From the NCBI RefSeq assembly GCF_025751535.1, contig NZ_JAOWLC010000001.1:493761-557760 (forward strand): a stretch of 64,000 bases of DNA, in the 5' to 3' direction. The DNA is from Lentibacter sp. XHP0401. GTDB taxonomy: Bacteria; Pseudomonadota; Alphaproteobacteria; Rhodobacterales; Rhodobacteraceae. This document shows, one piece after another, positions 37,191 to 47,932 of this stretch (its first letter is position 1; every line of letters starts with the position of its first letter). The translations under genes and the position numbers were made by a program. The notes beneath the pieces are model-generated. The model was not told the origin of the DNA. It made no database searches and worked only from the letters and a program-made list of their open reading frames with translations.

Positions 37191-38482
37191 CTCTTTTTGC
37201 CCTTTGCGCAACATTCCTTGTTCTTCTGGCTCTGGGGATGCCGATTGCCTTCGTTATTGGCATGGCCTGTATGGTGGCCTTGGTGGTCAGCGGAGACAGT
37301 CTGATTTTACTGCAACATTTTATGTTCATTGGAATCGATTCCTTTGTGCTGGTTGCCGTGCCGATGTTCGTGCTTGCGGGAGAAATTATGCTCAAAGGCC
37401 GCATGACACACGCGCTGACTGATTTTGCGGACATCCTTGTTGGTCGGTTCCGTGGCGGTATGGGGCACACTAACATTGCGGCAAGTGTGTTCTTTGCGGG
37501 AATTACGGGGTCTGCCTCGGCGGACACCACAGCACTCGGCTCGGTCTTGATTCCTACGATGGCTGAACGCGGTTACAGCCGTGCCTACGCGACTGCGATT
37601 ACGATTGCCTCATCGGTGATTGGCCCAATCATTCCGCCCAGCCTAACTTTTGTCATCTACGCAATGGCAGTCGGTGGCGTGTCTATTGGTGAACTGTTTG
37701 TTGCAGGGATCATACCTGGCCTGCTGGTGGCGCTGGCTCTTATGGTGATGAATTATCAAATTTCACGTGCCCGGAGTTATGAAAAGCGCACCGAACGCTA
37801 CTCTTGGAGCTTTATCGGCTCTACGTTCCGGGCGAGCCTTTTGGTTCTGGTCATGCCGCTCTTGATAATTTTTGGTGTCCTGAGCGGCGAATTCACAGCG
37901 ACAGAGGCCGCAGCAGTGGCTTCAATATACGCTGTTGTAATTTGTATGGCGGTAACACGCACATTACGCTTCACCGATCTTCCGGGGGTGCTGTTCAATA
38001 CGGCCAAAACAAGCTCGATCATGTTTCTACTTTTGGCCACCAGTTCAGTGCTTAGCTACATACTTGCCACTCAAGGTGTGCCGCGTCTGATCGCGAGCGG
38101 GTTCGAGGCGGTGACAGATAACAAATACGTCTTCCTCTTGCTGTTGAATATCATTCTTTTGCTAATTGGTGTCGTGTTGGACCTGTTCCCGGCAATCATC
38201 ATTTTTGGCCCAATTTTTGCAGCTATTTCACAAAGCTACGGAATTGATCCTGTGCATTTCGGGGTGATCTTTTGTGTTAATCTTCTGTTGGGATTGAATA
38301 CACCGCCTGTTGGCTCTGGGCTTTTCATCGGAGCGGCAGTTGGGAAAGTCCGGCTTGAGGAGCTGATCCGCGAGGTGCGCCCGTTCATCATGATGGAATT
38401 TCTTGTGGTGCTTATCATCACCTACGTTCCGTTCCTCACGACTACCTTGCCACGTACCCTGTCCGCACTGGTCGGTGGCTAG
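37187..38482 (+). CDS. TRAP transporter large membrane subunit (DctM type)
   Basis: A 431-residue sodium-coupled permease with about 12 transmembrane segments. Typical DctM stretches are GMPIAFVIGMACMVAL, VFFAGITGSASADTTALGSVLIP, SVIGPIIPPSLTFVIYA, and the C-terminal HFGVIFCVNLLLGLNTPPVG. The ATG overlaps the small subunit stop (ATGA). Confidence 0.95.
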   Translation: MTLFALCATFLVLLALGMPIAFVIGMACMVALVVSGDSLILLQHFMFIGIDSFVLVAVPMFVLAGEIMLKGRMTHALTDFADILVGRFRGGMGHTNIAASVFFAGITGSASADTTALGSVLIPTMAERGYSRAYATAITIASSVIGPIIPPSLTFVIYAMAVGGVSIGELFVAGIIPGLLVALALMVMNYQISRARSYEKRTERYSWSFIGSTFRASLLVLVMPLLIIFGVLSGEFTATEAAAVASIYAVVICMAVTRTLRFTDLPGVLFNTAKTSSIMFLLLATSSVLSYILATQGVPRLIASGFEAVTDNKYVFLLLLNIILLLIGVVLDLFPAIIIFGPIFAAISQSYGIDPVHFGVIFCVNLLLGLNTPPVGSGLFIGAAVGKVRLEELIREVRPFIMMEFLVVLIITYVPFLTTTLPRTLSALVGG

Positions 38483-38549
38483 CAACACTTCCGTTTCAAA
38501 CTCACCAAGACCCGCTTGATAGCCGGTTTCAAAACCAAGAGGTATTCCA

Positions 38550-39836
38550 ATGACCGATACTCCCCACTCTTTCCCGGGCGTTAGCTACGTCAAAACTCCC
38601 GGCCGGAGCGCTGTCTCCGACAACGCACCTGTCGAGCAGACTGTATCCGAAGTGCTGGCTGCTGTACGCGAGCGCGGCGATGAAGCTGTGCGCGAATATG
38701 CCAAAAAATTTGATAACTCCGCCCTTGATGCTTTCGAAGTCAGTAATGCGGAAAGGCAAGACGCTCTGGACGCGCTGGACCCTCAAAGTCGTGCGGACAC
38801 TCAGTTTGCCATTGATAACGTGCGTGCTTTTGCCGAAGCTCAGTTGACAACTATTCTTCCGCTTGATGTCGAGCCGTTACCCGGTGTGCATATGGGGCAT
38901 CGTGTTATTCCGATGGAACGCGTGGGTTGCTATGTGCCGGGTGGGCGTTATCCGCTCCTGTCGGCTCCGGTCATGACAATCGTGCCTGCCAAGGTTGCTG
39001 GAGTAGACGAAGTGATCGCCTGCTTACCACCAAATGCGCACCCTGCAATGATCGCGGGTTGCCATCTTTCGGGCGCGGATCGCATTTTCCGCATCGGTGG
39101 CGCCCAAGCCATCGCCGCAATGGCCTATGGAACGGAGACAGTGCCACGTTCAGACAAGATTGTTGGACCTGGAAACGCTTTCGTGAACGAGGCCAAGCGG
39201 CAGGTTTTCGGTCCTATCGGGATTGATCAACTGGCCGGACCGTCAGAGATTTTCGTGCTAGCGGACAGTACAGGTGATGCTGAAATGATCGCGACCGACA
39301 TGCTTGCCCAGGCCGAGCACGACGTCCGCACACGAGTCGGGCTGATCACTACGGATGTGGAACTGGCTAAGGCTGTCGACGCCGAGGTTGCTCGGCAGTT
39401 GACCGGTCTGTCCACCGCCGAAACTGCTGGCACCGCTTGGCGTGACTATGGCGAGATCGCCGTTTGTGAAGATGAGGCCGCTATGATTGCCTACTCTGAT
39501 TACATTGCGGCAGAACATTTGCAGGTTCATACCGCTGACCCACATAACTTGTCGCAGAAGCTCCGTAATTACGGTTCGCTCTTCATCGGAGAACTTGCCA
39601 GTGTGGTCTATTCCGACAAGTGTTCGGGCACAAATCACACGCTGCCCACGATGGCAGCAGGCCGCTATACTGGCGGCTTGTGGGTTGGCACATACGTCAA
39701 GATAGCGACCCATCAGTGGCTTACGGCAGAGGGCGTTAAGCAGGTGGCGCCACCCGCCGCACGCCAAGCTGCGACCGAAGGAATGGAAGGCCACCGCCGC
39801 GCCGCTCAAATGCGCTTGGATCGCCTTCAGTCGTAA
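38550..39836 (+). CDS. Histidinol dehydrogenase family enzyme, probable HpsN-like sulfopropanediol dehydrogenase
   Basis: A 428-residue zinc and NAD-dependent dehydrogenase of the HisD fold. Zinc ligands and catalytic residues are kept: Q and H in LAQAEHD, E and H in AAEHLQVHT, Asp in SDKCSGTNH, and His in EGMEGHRR. The GTNHTLPTMAAGRYTGGLWVG stretch and GGRYPLLSAPVMT differ from biosynthetic HisD and resemble HpsN, which oxidises 2,3-dihydroxypropane-1-sulfonate (DHPS) to sulfolactate. The gene order TRAP P-Q-M then dehydrogenase matches hpsKLMN of roseobacters. No sulfolactate lyase or dehydrogenase genes are nearby, so a different polyol or amino-alcohol substrate is possible. Confidence 0.8.
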   Translation: MTDTPHSFPGVSYVKTPGRSAVSDNAPVEQTVSEVLAAVRERGDEAVREYAKKFDNSALDAFEVSNAERQDALDALDPQSRADTQFAIDNVRAFAEAQLTTILPLDVEPLPGVHMGHRVIPMERVGCYVPGGRYPLLSAPVMTIVPAKVAGVDEVIACLPPNAHPAMIAGCHLSGADRIFRIGGAQAIAAMAYGTETVPRSDKIVGPGNAFVNEAKRQVFGPIGIDQLAGPSEIFVLADSTGDAEMIATDMLAQAEHDVRTRVGLITTDVELAKAVDAEVARQLTGLSTAETAGTAWRDYGEIAVCEDEAAMIAYSDYIAAEHLQVHTADPHNLSQKLRNYGSLFIGELASVVYSDKCSGTNHTLPTMAAGRYTGGLWVGTYVKIATHQWLTAEGVKQVAPPAARQAATEGMEGHRRAAQMRLDRLQS

Positions 39837-40140
39837 TACATATCCACGCTTTGATGGAATGCAGCCCACTCGAAAACCACTATACTTTTCGGGTGGGCTA
39901 AGCTTCCTCGCCGAGATGAAAAATCGTCAGCGAAGCACTAAGACTTCCTGTACCGGGGCTGTTTCAGCACACATCTCGCCCAGTTAGAGATAGTAAACAC
40001 AGCCCCTAGGGTCCAAGTTATCCGTTTGGCCGCCAAAGAGAAGTCGAGCTCTATCTTCAATGGCCGCTTTGTTGCGCATATCAGACTTTTATGAAGCCCG
40101 TGCCAAGGACGGCTATCGGCATAAGAAGCCCGCCCACCTC
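39837..40140. other. Intergenic region with a strong hairpin, no gene seen
   Basis: A 14-base stem, AGCCCACTCGAAAA (39863-39876) with TTTTCGGGTGGGCT (39886-39899) and a single G-T pair, lies about 25 bases after the dehydrogenase stop and probably ends that operon, although no T run follows. Between 39900 and 40140 only short unsupported frames exist on both strands. This gap separates the accessory region from the next leftward genes. Confidence 0.6.
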
Positions 40141-40896
40141 TCACTGCATGCGCAAGGCTCCGTCGATACGGATCGAGGTTCCGTTGAGGTAGCCTGATTC
40201 CACGATGAAGGCGGCGAGCTTTGCGTATTCAACTGGGTCGCCCAAGCGTTGTGGGCAGGTGACGTCTTTGGCGAGGGCATCCTGCACATCTTGCGGGAGG
40301 CCTTTGAGCATGGGAGTGGCGAAGATACCCGGGGCGATGGCCATGACGCGGATGCCATCGCGCGCGAGGTCACGGGCCATGGGCAGGACCATGCCGAGGA
40401 TTCCGCCTTTGGAGGAGGCGTAGGCGACTTGGCCTTTTTGGCCTTCAAAGCCTGCGATGGAGGCGGTGTTGATGATCACGCCGCGCTCGCCTGCTTTGTC
40501 GGGTGCGCCTTTGGCCATGGCGGCGGCGGCGAGGCGGGCGACGTTAAAGGAGCCAACCAGGTTGATGTCGATGACAGATTGGTAGAGCGCGAGCGGGTGC
40601 GGGCCGTCTTTGCCCAGTGTTTTGGCGGGGGGCGCGATGCCTGCGCAGTTGATGGCGCAGGTGAGGCCGCCCATGGCGCTTACCGCTGTGTCGGTCGCGG
40701 CGGATACGCTGGCTTCATCGGTGACGTTTGTTTCGGCGAAATGTGCGCCGATCTCGGCGGCGACGGCTTCGCCACGCTCCACATCACGATCGAGCAGGGT
40801 CACTTCGGCGCCAAGTGAGCGGAAGTGCCGTGCGGTGGCCTCTCCGAGGCCTGATGCGCCGCCTGTGATGACGGCTTTTGTGGCTGTGAGGTGCAT
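40141..40896 (-). CDS. Short-chain dehydrogenase, 3-hydroxyacyl-CoA dehydrogenase (HSD10) type
   Basis: A 251-residue NAD-dependent SDR. It has the cofactor motif TGGASGLGEATA, INCAGIAPPAKT (NAG motif), a Ser-Tyr-x3-Lys centre with Ser in NTASIAGFEGQ and YASSKGG, and the C-terminus GSGYLNGTSIRIDGALRM-like (ESGYLNGTSIRIDGALRM). The insertion after the NAG motif and the ending are typical of type II HSD10-like 3-hydroxyacyl-CoA dehydrogenases. The ATG at 40896 gives the usual length. The AbrB-family gene lies just upstream on the same strand. Confidence 0.88.
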   Translation of the reverse strand: MHLTATKAVITGGASGLGEATARHFRSLGAEVTLLDRDVERGEAVAAEIGAHFAETNVTDEASVSAATDTAVSAMGGLTCAINCAGIAPPAKTLGKDGPHPLALYQSVIDINLVGSFNVARLAAAAMAKGAPDKAGERGVIINTASIAGFEGQKGQVAYASSKGGILGMVLPMARDLARDGIRVMAIAPGIFATPMLKGLPQDVQDALAKDVTCPQRLGDPVEYAKLAAFIVESGYLNGTSIRIDGALRMQ

Positions 40897-40965
40897 GGCG
40901 GGTCTCCCTTTATGTGTGCGCATTGCGCGAAATGAACAAGTGTTCAATAACCTGTGATGCAGGCG

Positions 40966-42048
40966 TCAGTCAACTTTTCCGTGAGCATTGAAGAGGCGTT
41001 TGGAAACGTAGCCGAGCAGCAGCACGGTGACGATGATGCGAAAGATGTGATGCAGGGTGACAAAGGCGGGGTTTGCCTTGAGCGAAAGTGCCACGAGAGC
41101 CATTTCATTAACCCCGCCGGGGGCGAAGGTGATGAAGAGGGTCTTGAAGGGTTGGCCCGTGGGCACAATGAGCAGGGCGGCGAGGGCCGCGCCGAGGAGC
41201 GACATGAGCCCGACCGAGACGAGCGAGAGCCAGAGCGAGCGGCGCAGGGTGCGCATTTGCAGGCCGGCGAAACGCATTCCGAGGGAGGCGCCGATGACGA
41301 GCTGCGCGAGAAGGATGACCCAGTTTGGCAGGGCGAGGGGCGACCCCATGAGCGCAAAGCCCGCCGAGGCGAGCAGCGCGCCGGTGAGCTGCCATGCTGG
41401 CAGACCTATCGCGCGGCCGGCAACGAGGCCGAGCGCGAGGATGGCGGCGGCTTGCGGATACATGACCCAAGTGACGGGCACGGTGTTGAAGCTGAGGCCG
41501 CCCGCGCTTCCGACGGGGTAGCCGAGCCAGAGCGAGAGGCCGAGCGGGACAAGGGTGATGACAAGGATAATGCGCAGGAATTGCTGGGCGATGAGGGTGG
41601 GCTGGTCTGCTCCCGAGGCTTCGCCCAATGTGATGGATTCGATCAGACCGCCCGGTGCGCCCGAGTAGAAGGCAGTGGGCGCGTCATAGCCGCCAAGGGT
41701 ACGAAAGACCCAGTAGTTGAGCGCTTGTGCGAAAAGGACGAAGACGATGATGGCGGCCATGGAGGGCAGCAGATCGTGCAGGGAGCTGACGAGCTCGGGT
41801 GTGACCTGCGCGCCGATGATGGCCCCGATGAGGGCGATGAACGGCACGCGGATGTTGCTTGGGAACGTGTAACCGAGAGGCAGGCGGCGGCTGGCAAAGA
41901 TAGCCACCGGGGCAGTGGCGAGGAGCGAGCCGAGGAGAAACGGCAGCGGCAGACCGAGCGCCTGTGCGGTAAGTGCGCCAGCGAGGCCCAGAACCAGAAG
42001 GGTCGCTGTCTGGGGGATGTGAGGGGGAAGGCGCACAGGACGTTTCAT
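40966..42048 (-). CDS. AbrB family membrane protein
   Basis: A 360-residue inner-membrane protein of the family once named ammonia monooxygenase/AbrB (Pfam AbrB). About ten transmembrane segments form two internal repeats, each with a conserved Gly-rich opening: LPFLLGSLLATAPVA in the first half and LPAWQLTGALLASAG in the second. YSGAPGGLIESI and FAPGGVNEMALVAL are the hallmark loops. The function is not established; transport or regulation has been suggested for relatives. The ATG at 42048 is chosen over an upstream TTG. Confidence 0.85.
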   Translation of the reverse strand: MKRPVRLPPHIPQTATLLVLGLAGALTAQALGLPLPFLLGSLLATAPVAIFASRRLPLGYTFPSNIRVPFIALIGAIIGAQVTPELVSSLHDLLPSMAAIIVFVLFAQALNYWVFRTLGGYDAPTAFYSGAPGGLIESITLGEASGADQPTLIAQQFLRIILVITLVPLGLSLWLGYPVGSAGGLSFNTVPVTWVMYPQAAAILALGLVAGRAIGLPAWQLTGALLASAGFALMGSPLALPNWVILLAQLVIGASLGMRFAGLQMRTLRRSLWLSLVSVGLMSLLGAALAALLIVPTGQPFKTLFITFAPGGVNEMALVALSLKANPAFVTLHHIFRIIVTVLLLGYVSKRLFNAHGKVD

Positions 42049-42221
42049 GGGGGCTTTCGGGCTTGGAGCTTTGTTCAAGTGTTAACGAGCGGTGCTGAGT
42101 CTGCAATCGGGTATTTCAGGCGGTTTCTCGCGGATGCGCGCGCCTCTACGGGGTGTTTTCGATTGAACAGGGCTGTGTTTGCACTAGGTTGGAAGCACAC
42201 CCGATCCTGAAAGGCGGCCCC

Positions 42222-43061
42222 ATGATACGACCCGATTTGCGCCAGTTTGCGCTTCTTCTTTGCACCCTGTTCTTTGGCCTTTCCGGCGCGGGCGCGCAGG
42301 CTCAGGCGGACGAGCAAAAGCTTGAGACTTTTCTGGAGGTGACGGGCTTTGATGTCGCCCTTGAAAGCATGCGTGTGGGGGCAACGAACGCGCCGCAGAT
42401 ACTTGGTATGGAAGCAAATGATTTTGGCGTGCGCTGGACCATGCTGGCGGATGAGGTGTTCGAACCTGCTGCGATACGGCGGGATGCGAAGGATCTGCTT
42501 GGCAAGGCGCTGAGTGACGAGATGCTGACCCATGCCGCGGATTTTTATGCCTCTGACCTTGGTCAGCGGCTGGTGGCCGTGGAAAACGCGGCCCATGCGG
42601 CGGAAGACACGCCCGATGATGTGCTTCGGGGGGAAGCGCTTGTGGCTGAAATGGTCGAAGAGGGCAGTCCGCGGCTTGAGTATTTCAAGCGGATGAACAC
42701 TGCGATTGACCCCGAGAACATCGGCATTCAGGCGGCGCAGGAAGTGCAGATCCGCTTTTTGCTTGCGGCCTCGGATGCGGGGGTGATCAACCGTATCGAC
42801 GAAGCCACCCTGCGCAGCCTGATGGAAGAGCAGGCGGCAGAGATGGCGCTTGAGATCAAGGCGGCCTCACTGGCAAACTCGGCGCGGATCTATGAGGCGT
42901 TTACGGATGATGACCTTGAGGCCTATGCCGACGCATTGGAGCATCCCGTGATGCAGAAGGTGTATGAGCTTATGAACGGCGTGCAATATGCGCTTATGGC
43001 GGATCGCTATGAAAAGCTGGCGCTGCGCATGGCCGAGTTAAGCCCGGGCCAGGAGCTTTGA
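42222..43061 (+). CDS. DUF2059 family exported protein
   Basis: A 279-residue protein with a signal peptide (hydrophobic core about residues 9-22, cleavage near GAQAQA). It is rich in acidic helices with the DUF2059 pattern MLTHAADFYASDLGQRLVAVENAA. It overlaps the next gene, a shorter paralogue, by 4 bases. No enzymatic motif is visible, and the function is unknown. The ATG at 42222 is chosen because it gives a normal signal peptide. Confidence 0.75.
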   Translation: MIRPDLRQFALLLCTLFFGLSGAGAQAQADEQKLETFLEVTGFDVALESMRVGATNAPQILGMEANDFGVRWTMLADEVFEPAAIRRDAKDLLGKALSDEMLTHAADFYASDLGQRLVAVENAAHAAEDTPDDVLRGEALVAEMVEEGSPRLEYFKRMNTAIDPENIGIQAAQEVQIRFLLAASDAGVINRIDEATLRSLMEEQAAEMALEIKAASLANSARIYEAFTDDDLEAYADALEHPVMQKVYELMNGVQYALMADRYEKLALRMAELSPGQEL

Positions 43062-43849
43062 GGGCTTTTGCTCTTGCTATCGTTTCGGTTTGGGCGCTTG
43101 CCGCCGAGGCGGAGCCTGTGGACGATTTGCTGGAGGTGCTCGGCTCTGACGCGCTGATCGAAGTGATCCGCGACGAGCTTCTGGACTATGGCGAGGAGGT
43201 TGGAGAGGCCATGCTTTCGGACGGCGGCGGTGCGGCCTGGAGTGATATTCTCGAACGTCTTTATGACACCGAGCTGATGCAGGCACGGTTGCGCAGCACC
43301 ATGCAGGAGAGCTTCGGTGACACCGAGATTGCGCCGCTGATCGGGTTTTACGAAACCGAGCAGGGTCAGCGCATTGTGCAGGCCGAGCTTGATGCGCGGC
43401 GGTATTTGCTGACCGAGGGCGCGCAAGAAGAAGCGGAAGCGGCTTGTCTTGAGCCGCCTGAGCGCAAGGAAGCCTTGCTTGAATTTGCCGAAGTGAATGA
43501 TATTCTGGAGCGCAATGTTGCGGGCACGCTGAACTCTGATCTGGCGTTTTATCACGGGCTTGTTGACGGTGGTGTCTTCGAGATGAGCGAAGGCGAGGTG
43601 CTGGACGAGGTGCAAGGGCGCTTGCCGGAGATACGGGTTTCGCTGGAGAGCTGGCTTTCGGGCTATCTGTGCGCGTCTTTGGGCAGTTTGCCCGAGGGAG
43701 ACCTTGCGGCCTATACCGCGTTTTCGCAAACGGAGGAGGGTCATGCGCTGAACAATGCCATTTTTGACGGTTTCGGCGCACTCTATGATGACTTGAGCTA
43801 TGCGATCGGGTTGGCTGTTTCGGTGCAGATGTTGGGCGAAGACCTTTAG
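43058..43849 (+). CDS. DUF2059 family exported protein, paralogue of preceding gene
   Basis: A 263-residue protein with a short signal peptide (MRAFALAIVSVWALAAEA). The family segment is IAPLIGFYETEQGQRIVQAEL and a repeat of it occurs in DLAAYTAFSQTEEGHALNNAI. It starts with TTG inside TTGA, overlapping the upstream stop by 4 bases, which makes translation dependent on the first gene. Three Cys residues could form a periplasmic disulfide. Function is unknown. Confidence 0.72.
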   Translation: MRAFALAIVSVWALAAEAEPVDDLLEVLGSDALIEVIRDELLDYGEEVGEAMLSDGGGAAWSDILERLYDTELMQARLRSTMQESFGDTEIAPLIGFYETEQGQRIVQAELDARRYLLTEGAQEEAEAACLEPPERKEALLEFAEVNDILERNVAGTLNSDLAFYHGLVDGGVFEMSEGEVLDEVQGRLPEIRVSLESWLSGYLCASLGSLPEGDLAAYTAFSQTEEGHALNNAIFDGFGALYDDLSYAIGLAVSVQMLGEDL

Positions 43850-43905
43850 TGCCGACTTGAAGGGCGAAAAGCGGCCAGCCGGAGATGTTTCTTTGCCATA
43901 CGCGC

Positions 43906-43934
43906 TTGACTTGGGGCTGCGAATTCACGATAAG
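43906..43934 (+). promoter_or_regulatory. Probable sigma-70 promoter of rplU
   Basis: TTGACT (43906-43911), a 17-base spacer and GATAAG (43929-43934) form a good housekeeping promoter about 150 bases before rplU. The leader between them contains a GCTCCCGAGAGGAGC hairpin around 43980. Confidence 0.6.
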
Positions 43935-44082
43935 CGCGCAGCCGGAGGGGGAAACCGCTCCGGATTTATTATTAATGACGCTCCCGAGAGGAGCGCGCTG
44001 TTCGAGGCGGTGGGGCGCAAATCCCTGCTAAAACGCTGCAAACGCAGGGCCACAGAATGCGGATGATGAAAAGGAAAGACCC

Positions 44083-44760
44083 ATGTTCGCGGTCCTGAAA
44101 ACAGGCGGCAAGCAATATAAAGTTCAATCGGGCGATGTGCTCCGTGTTGAGAAACTTGCAGCCGATGCTGGTGAAACAATCCAGTTCAACGAAATTCTGA
44201 TGCTCGGTGGCGACAAGCCGGTTGTGGGCGCCCCTATGGTTGACGGCGCTGCCGTTCAAGCCGAGGTGATTGACCAGATCAAAGGCAAGAAGGTGATTAA
44301 CTTCGTTAAGCGCCGTCGTAAGCACTCATCAAAGCGCACTGTCGGTCACCGTCAGAAGCTGACGCTTCTGCGGATCACCGAGATCCTTGAAAAAGGTGGC
44401 GACAAGACCGGTGTGAAAGCCGCGATCGGTGCCGGCTCTGTTTCTGGTGCGGCCATTGCTGCTGCCGAAAAGAAGCCCGCCGCCAAGAAAGCCGCGCCCA
44501 AGGCTGAAGCGAAAGCCGAAACCAAAAAGGCCGCTCCTGCAAAGGCCGCTAAAGCCGAAGCCGGTGCAGATGATCTTAAAGTGCTGTCAGGCGTAGGCCC
44601 GGCCCTTGAGAAAAAACTGCATGAAGCAGGCGTAACAACATTTGCCCAAGTCGCTGCATGGACTGCAGATGACATCGCCGAGATGGACGAGAAGCTGAGC
44701 TTCAAAGGCCGTATCGAGCGTGAAGGTTGGGTTGAGCAAGCCAAAGCGCTTGTGAAATAA
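44083..44760 (+). CDS. rplU: 50S ribosomal protein L21 with C-terminal extension
   Basis: Residues 1 to about 103 are a normal L21 (MFAVLKTGGKQYKVQSGDVLRVE, NFVKRRRKHSSKRTVGHRQKLT). They are followed by an Ala/Lys-rich linker and a helix-hairpin-helix domain of about 60 residues (LKVLSGVGPALEKKLHEAGV, then FAQVAAWTADDIAEMDEKL). At 225 residues it is twice the usual length. The extended form occurs in Rhodobacterales; the extra domain resembles the HhH found fused to other alphaproteobacterial proteins and could bind nucleic acid. It is followed by rpmA. Confidence 0.96.
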   Translation: MFAVLKTGGKQYKVQSGDVLRVEKLAADAGETIQFNEILMLGGDKPVVGAPMVDGAAVQAEVIDQIKGKKVINFVKRRRKHSSKRTVGHRQKLTLLRITEILEKGGDKTGVKAAIGAGSVSGAAIAAAEKKPAAKKAAPKAEAKAETKKAAPAKAAKAEAGADDLKVLSGVGPALEKKLHEAGVTTFAQVAAWTADDIAEMDEKLSFKGRIEREGWVEQAKALVK

Positions 44761-44781
44761 GTCGGATAAGGAGAACACGAT

Positions 44782-45051
44782 ATGGCACATAAAAAAGCTG
44801 GCGGTTCATCCCGTAACGGTCGCGACTCAGCGGGTCGCCGCCTTGGCGTAAAAAAATACGGTGGCGAAGTTGTCATCGGTGGCAACATCATCGTGCGTCA
44901 GCGCGGCACAAAGTTCTGGCCGGGCGCAGGCGTAGGCATGGGCAAAGATCACACGATCTTCGCAACAGCCAACGGTAATGTGAAATTCCACAAAGGCCTC
45001 AAGGGCCGCACCTTTATTTCGGTGCTTCCGGCAGCCGAGGCCGCGGAGTAA
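44782..45051 (+). CDS. rpmA: 50S ribosomal protein L27
   Basis: An 89-residue protein starting [20 protein letters not shown], with the conserved GSSRNGRDS and [15 protein letters not shown] segments. The N-terminus reaches the peptidyl transferase centre. AAGGAG lies before the ATG. A terminator follows. Confidence 0.98.
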   Translation: MAHKKAGGSSRNGRDSAGRRLGVKKYGGEVVIGGNIIVRQRGTKFWPGAGVGMGKDHTIFATANGNVKFHKGLKGRTFISVLPAAEAAE

Positions 45052-45078
45052 CCCGACCTTAAGGTTTTAAGTCAAAAC

Positions 45079-45112
45079 AAGGGATCGGTTGTAAAGCCGG
45101 TCCCTTTTTTGC
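45079..45112 (+). terminator. Terminator after rpmA
   Basis: The stem AAGGGATCGG (45079-45088) pairs with CCGGTCCCTT (45097-45106), with one G-T pair and an 8-base loop, followed by a T run. Confidence 0.85.
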
Positions 45113-45196
45113 GTATTGGAGCTTATGTTTGAGTATTTCTGTTACAGCTTTGGCCTATGTGTCCTGTGATGTATGTGCTCTGTGAGAATGATGTAG

Positions 45197-45736
45197 ATGT
45201 CTGACATGAAGATTGATCCTCAAGTTACTGTAAGTGAGAAGAATTTTGACTTGCGACCGCTTAAATTAGCGGATGCGGGGCTGATCGAGCTTTACGCAGG
45301 CGATGCACGTGTAGCGACAAACACCAGCCGCATTGCGCACCCTTTGCCGCCCGGGCAAACCGAGGCGTTCATCACGCGGGCGCTGAGCGAGGCGCGGAGC
45401 GAGGATATCTGGGCGATTGACGCAAGTAAGGATGGCGGGCCGGAGCTTTCGGGGCTGATCAGCCTGAAGCGGATGGACCGGAGCCAAAGCGAGATCGGAT
45501 ATTGGGTTGCGCCGGCGTTTTGGAATACGGGTGTGGCTTCGGCAGCTGTCGAAGCGCTGATCAAGGCGAACCCGCAGGGCTGTGAGACGATTTTTGCCAG
45601 CGTGTTTCAGGACAATCCCGCTTCGGCGCGGGTTCTCACGAAGCTTGGCTTTGAATACATCGGCGATGCCGAAACATTCTGTGTGGCGCGCAATACGACC
45701 GTGCCGACATGGACTTATATTTGCAAACTCGGTTGA
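45197..45736 (+). CDS. GNAT family acetyltransferase (RimJ/RimL type)
   Basis: A 179-residue N-acetyltransferase. The core shows FDLRPLKLADAGLIELYAGD, the strand SEIGYWVAPAFWNTGVASAAVEALI that contains the acetyl-CoA site, and the C-terminal VFQDNPASARVLTKLGFEYIG typical of RimJ/RimL-like enzymes. The substrate is unknown, possibly a protein N-terminus. It lies between rpmA and obgE, a common order in roseobacters. Confidence 0.87.
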   Translation: MSDMKIDPQVTVSEKNFDLRPLKLADAGLIELYAGDARVATNTSRIAHPLPPGQTEAFITRALSEARSEDIWAIDASKDGGPELSGLISLKRMDRSQSEIGYWVAPAFWNTGVASAAVEALIKANPQGCETIFASVFQDNPASARVLTKLGFEYIGDAETFCVARNTTVPTWTYICKLG

Positions 45737-45771
45737 GCGGCGCTCCGAAACGGAGACCGTAACGGGGCTAA

Positions 45772-47918
<2,147 letters not shown>

Positions 47919-47932
47919 AAGGGCCAAGGCCG

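Noticed and set aside
38550..39836. Biosynthetic histidinol dehydrogenase (hisD)
   Set aside because: No other histidine genes are nearby, the gene follows a TRAP transporter, and the conserved stretches differ from HisD around the substrate site.
39938..40144. Leftward frame considered as an IS5-type transposase remnant
   Set aside because: No DDE or other transposase motif could be matched in any frame.
43980..44070. Ribosomal-protein leader riboswitch before rplU
   Set aside because: Only a simple hairpin is visible, and I know no matching conserved leader in this group.
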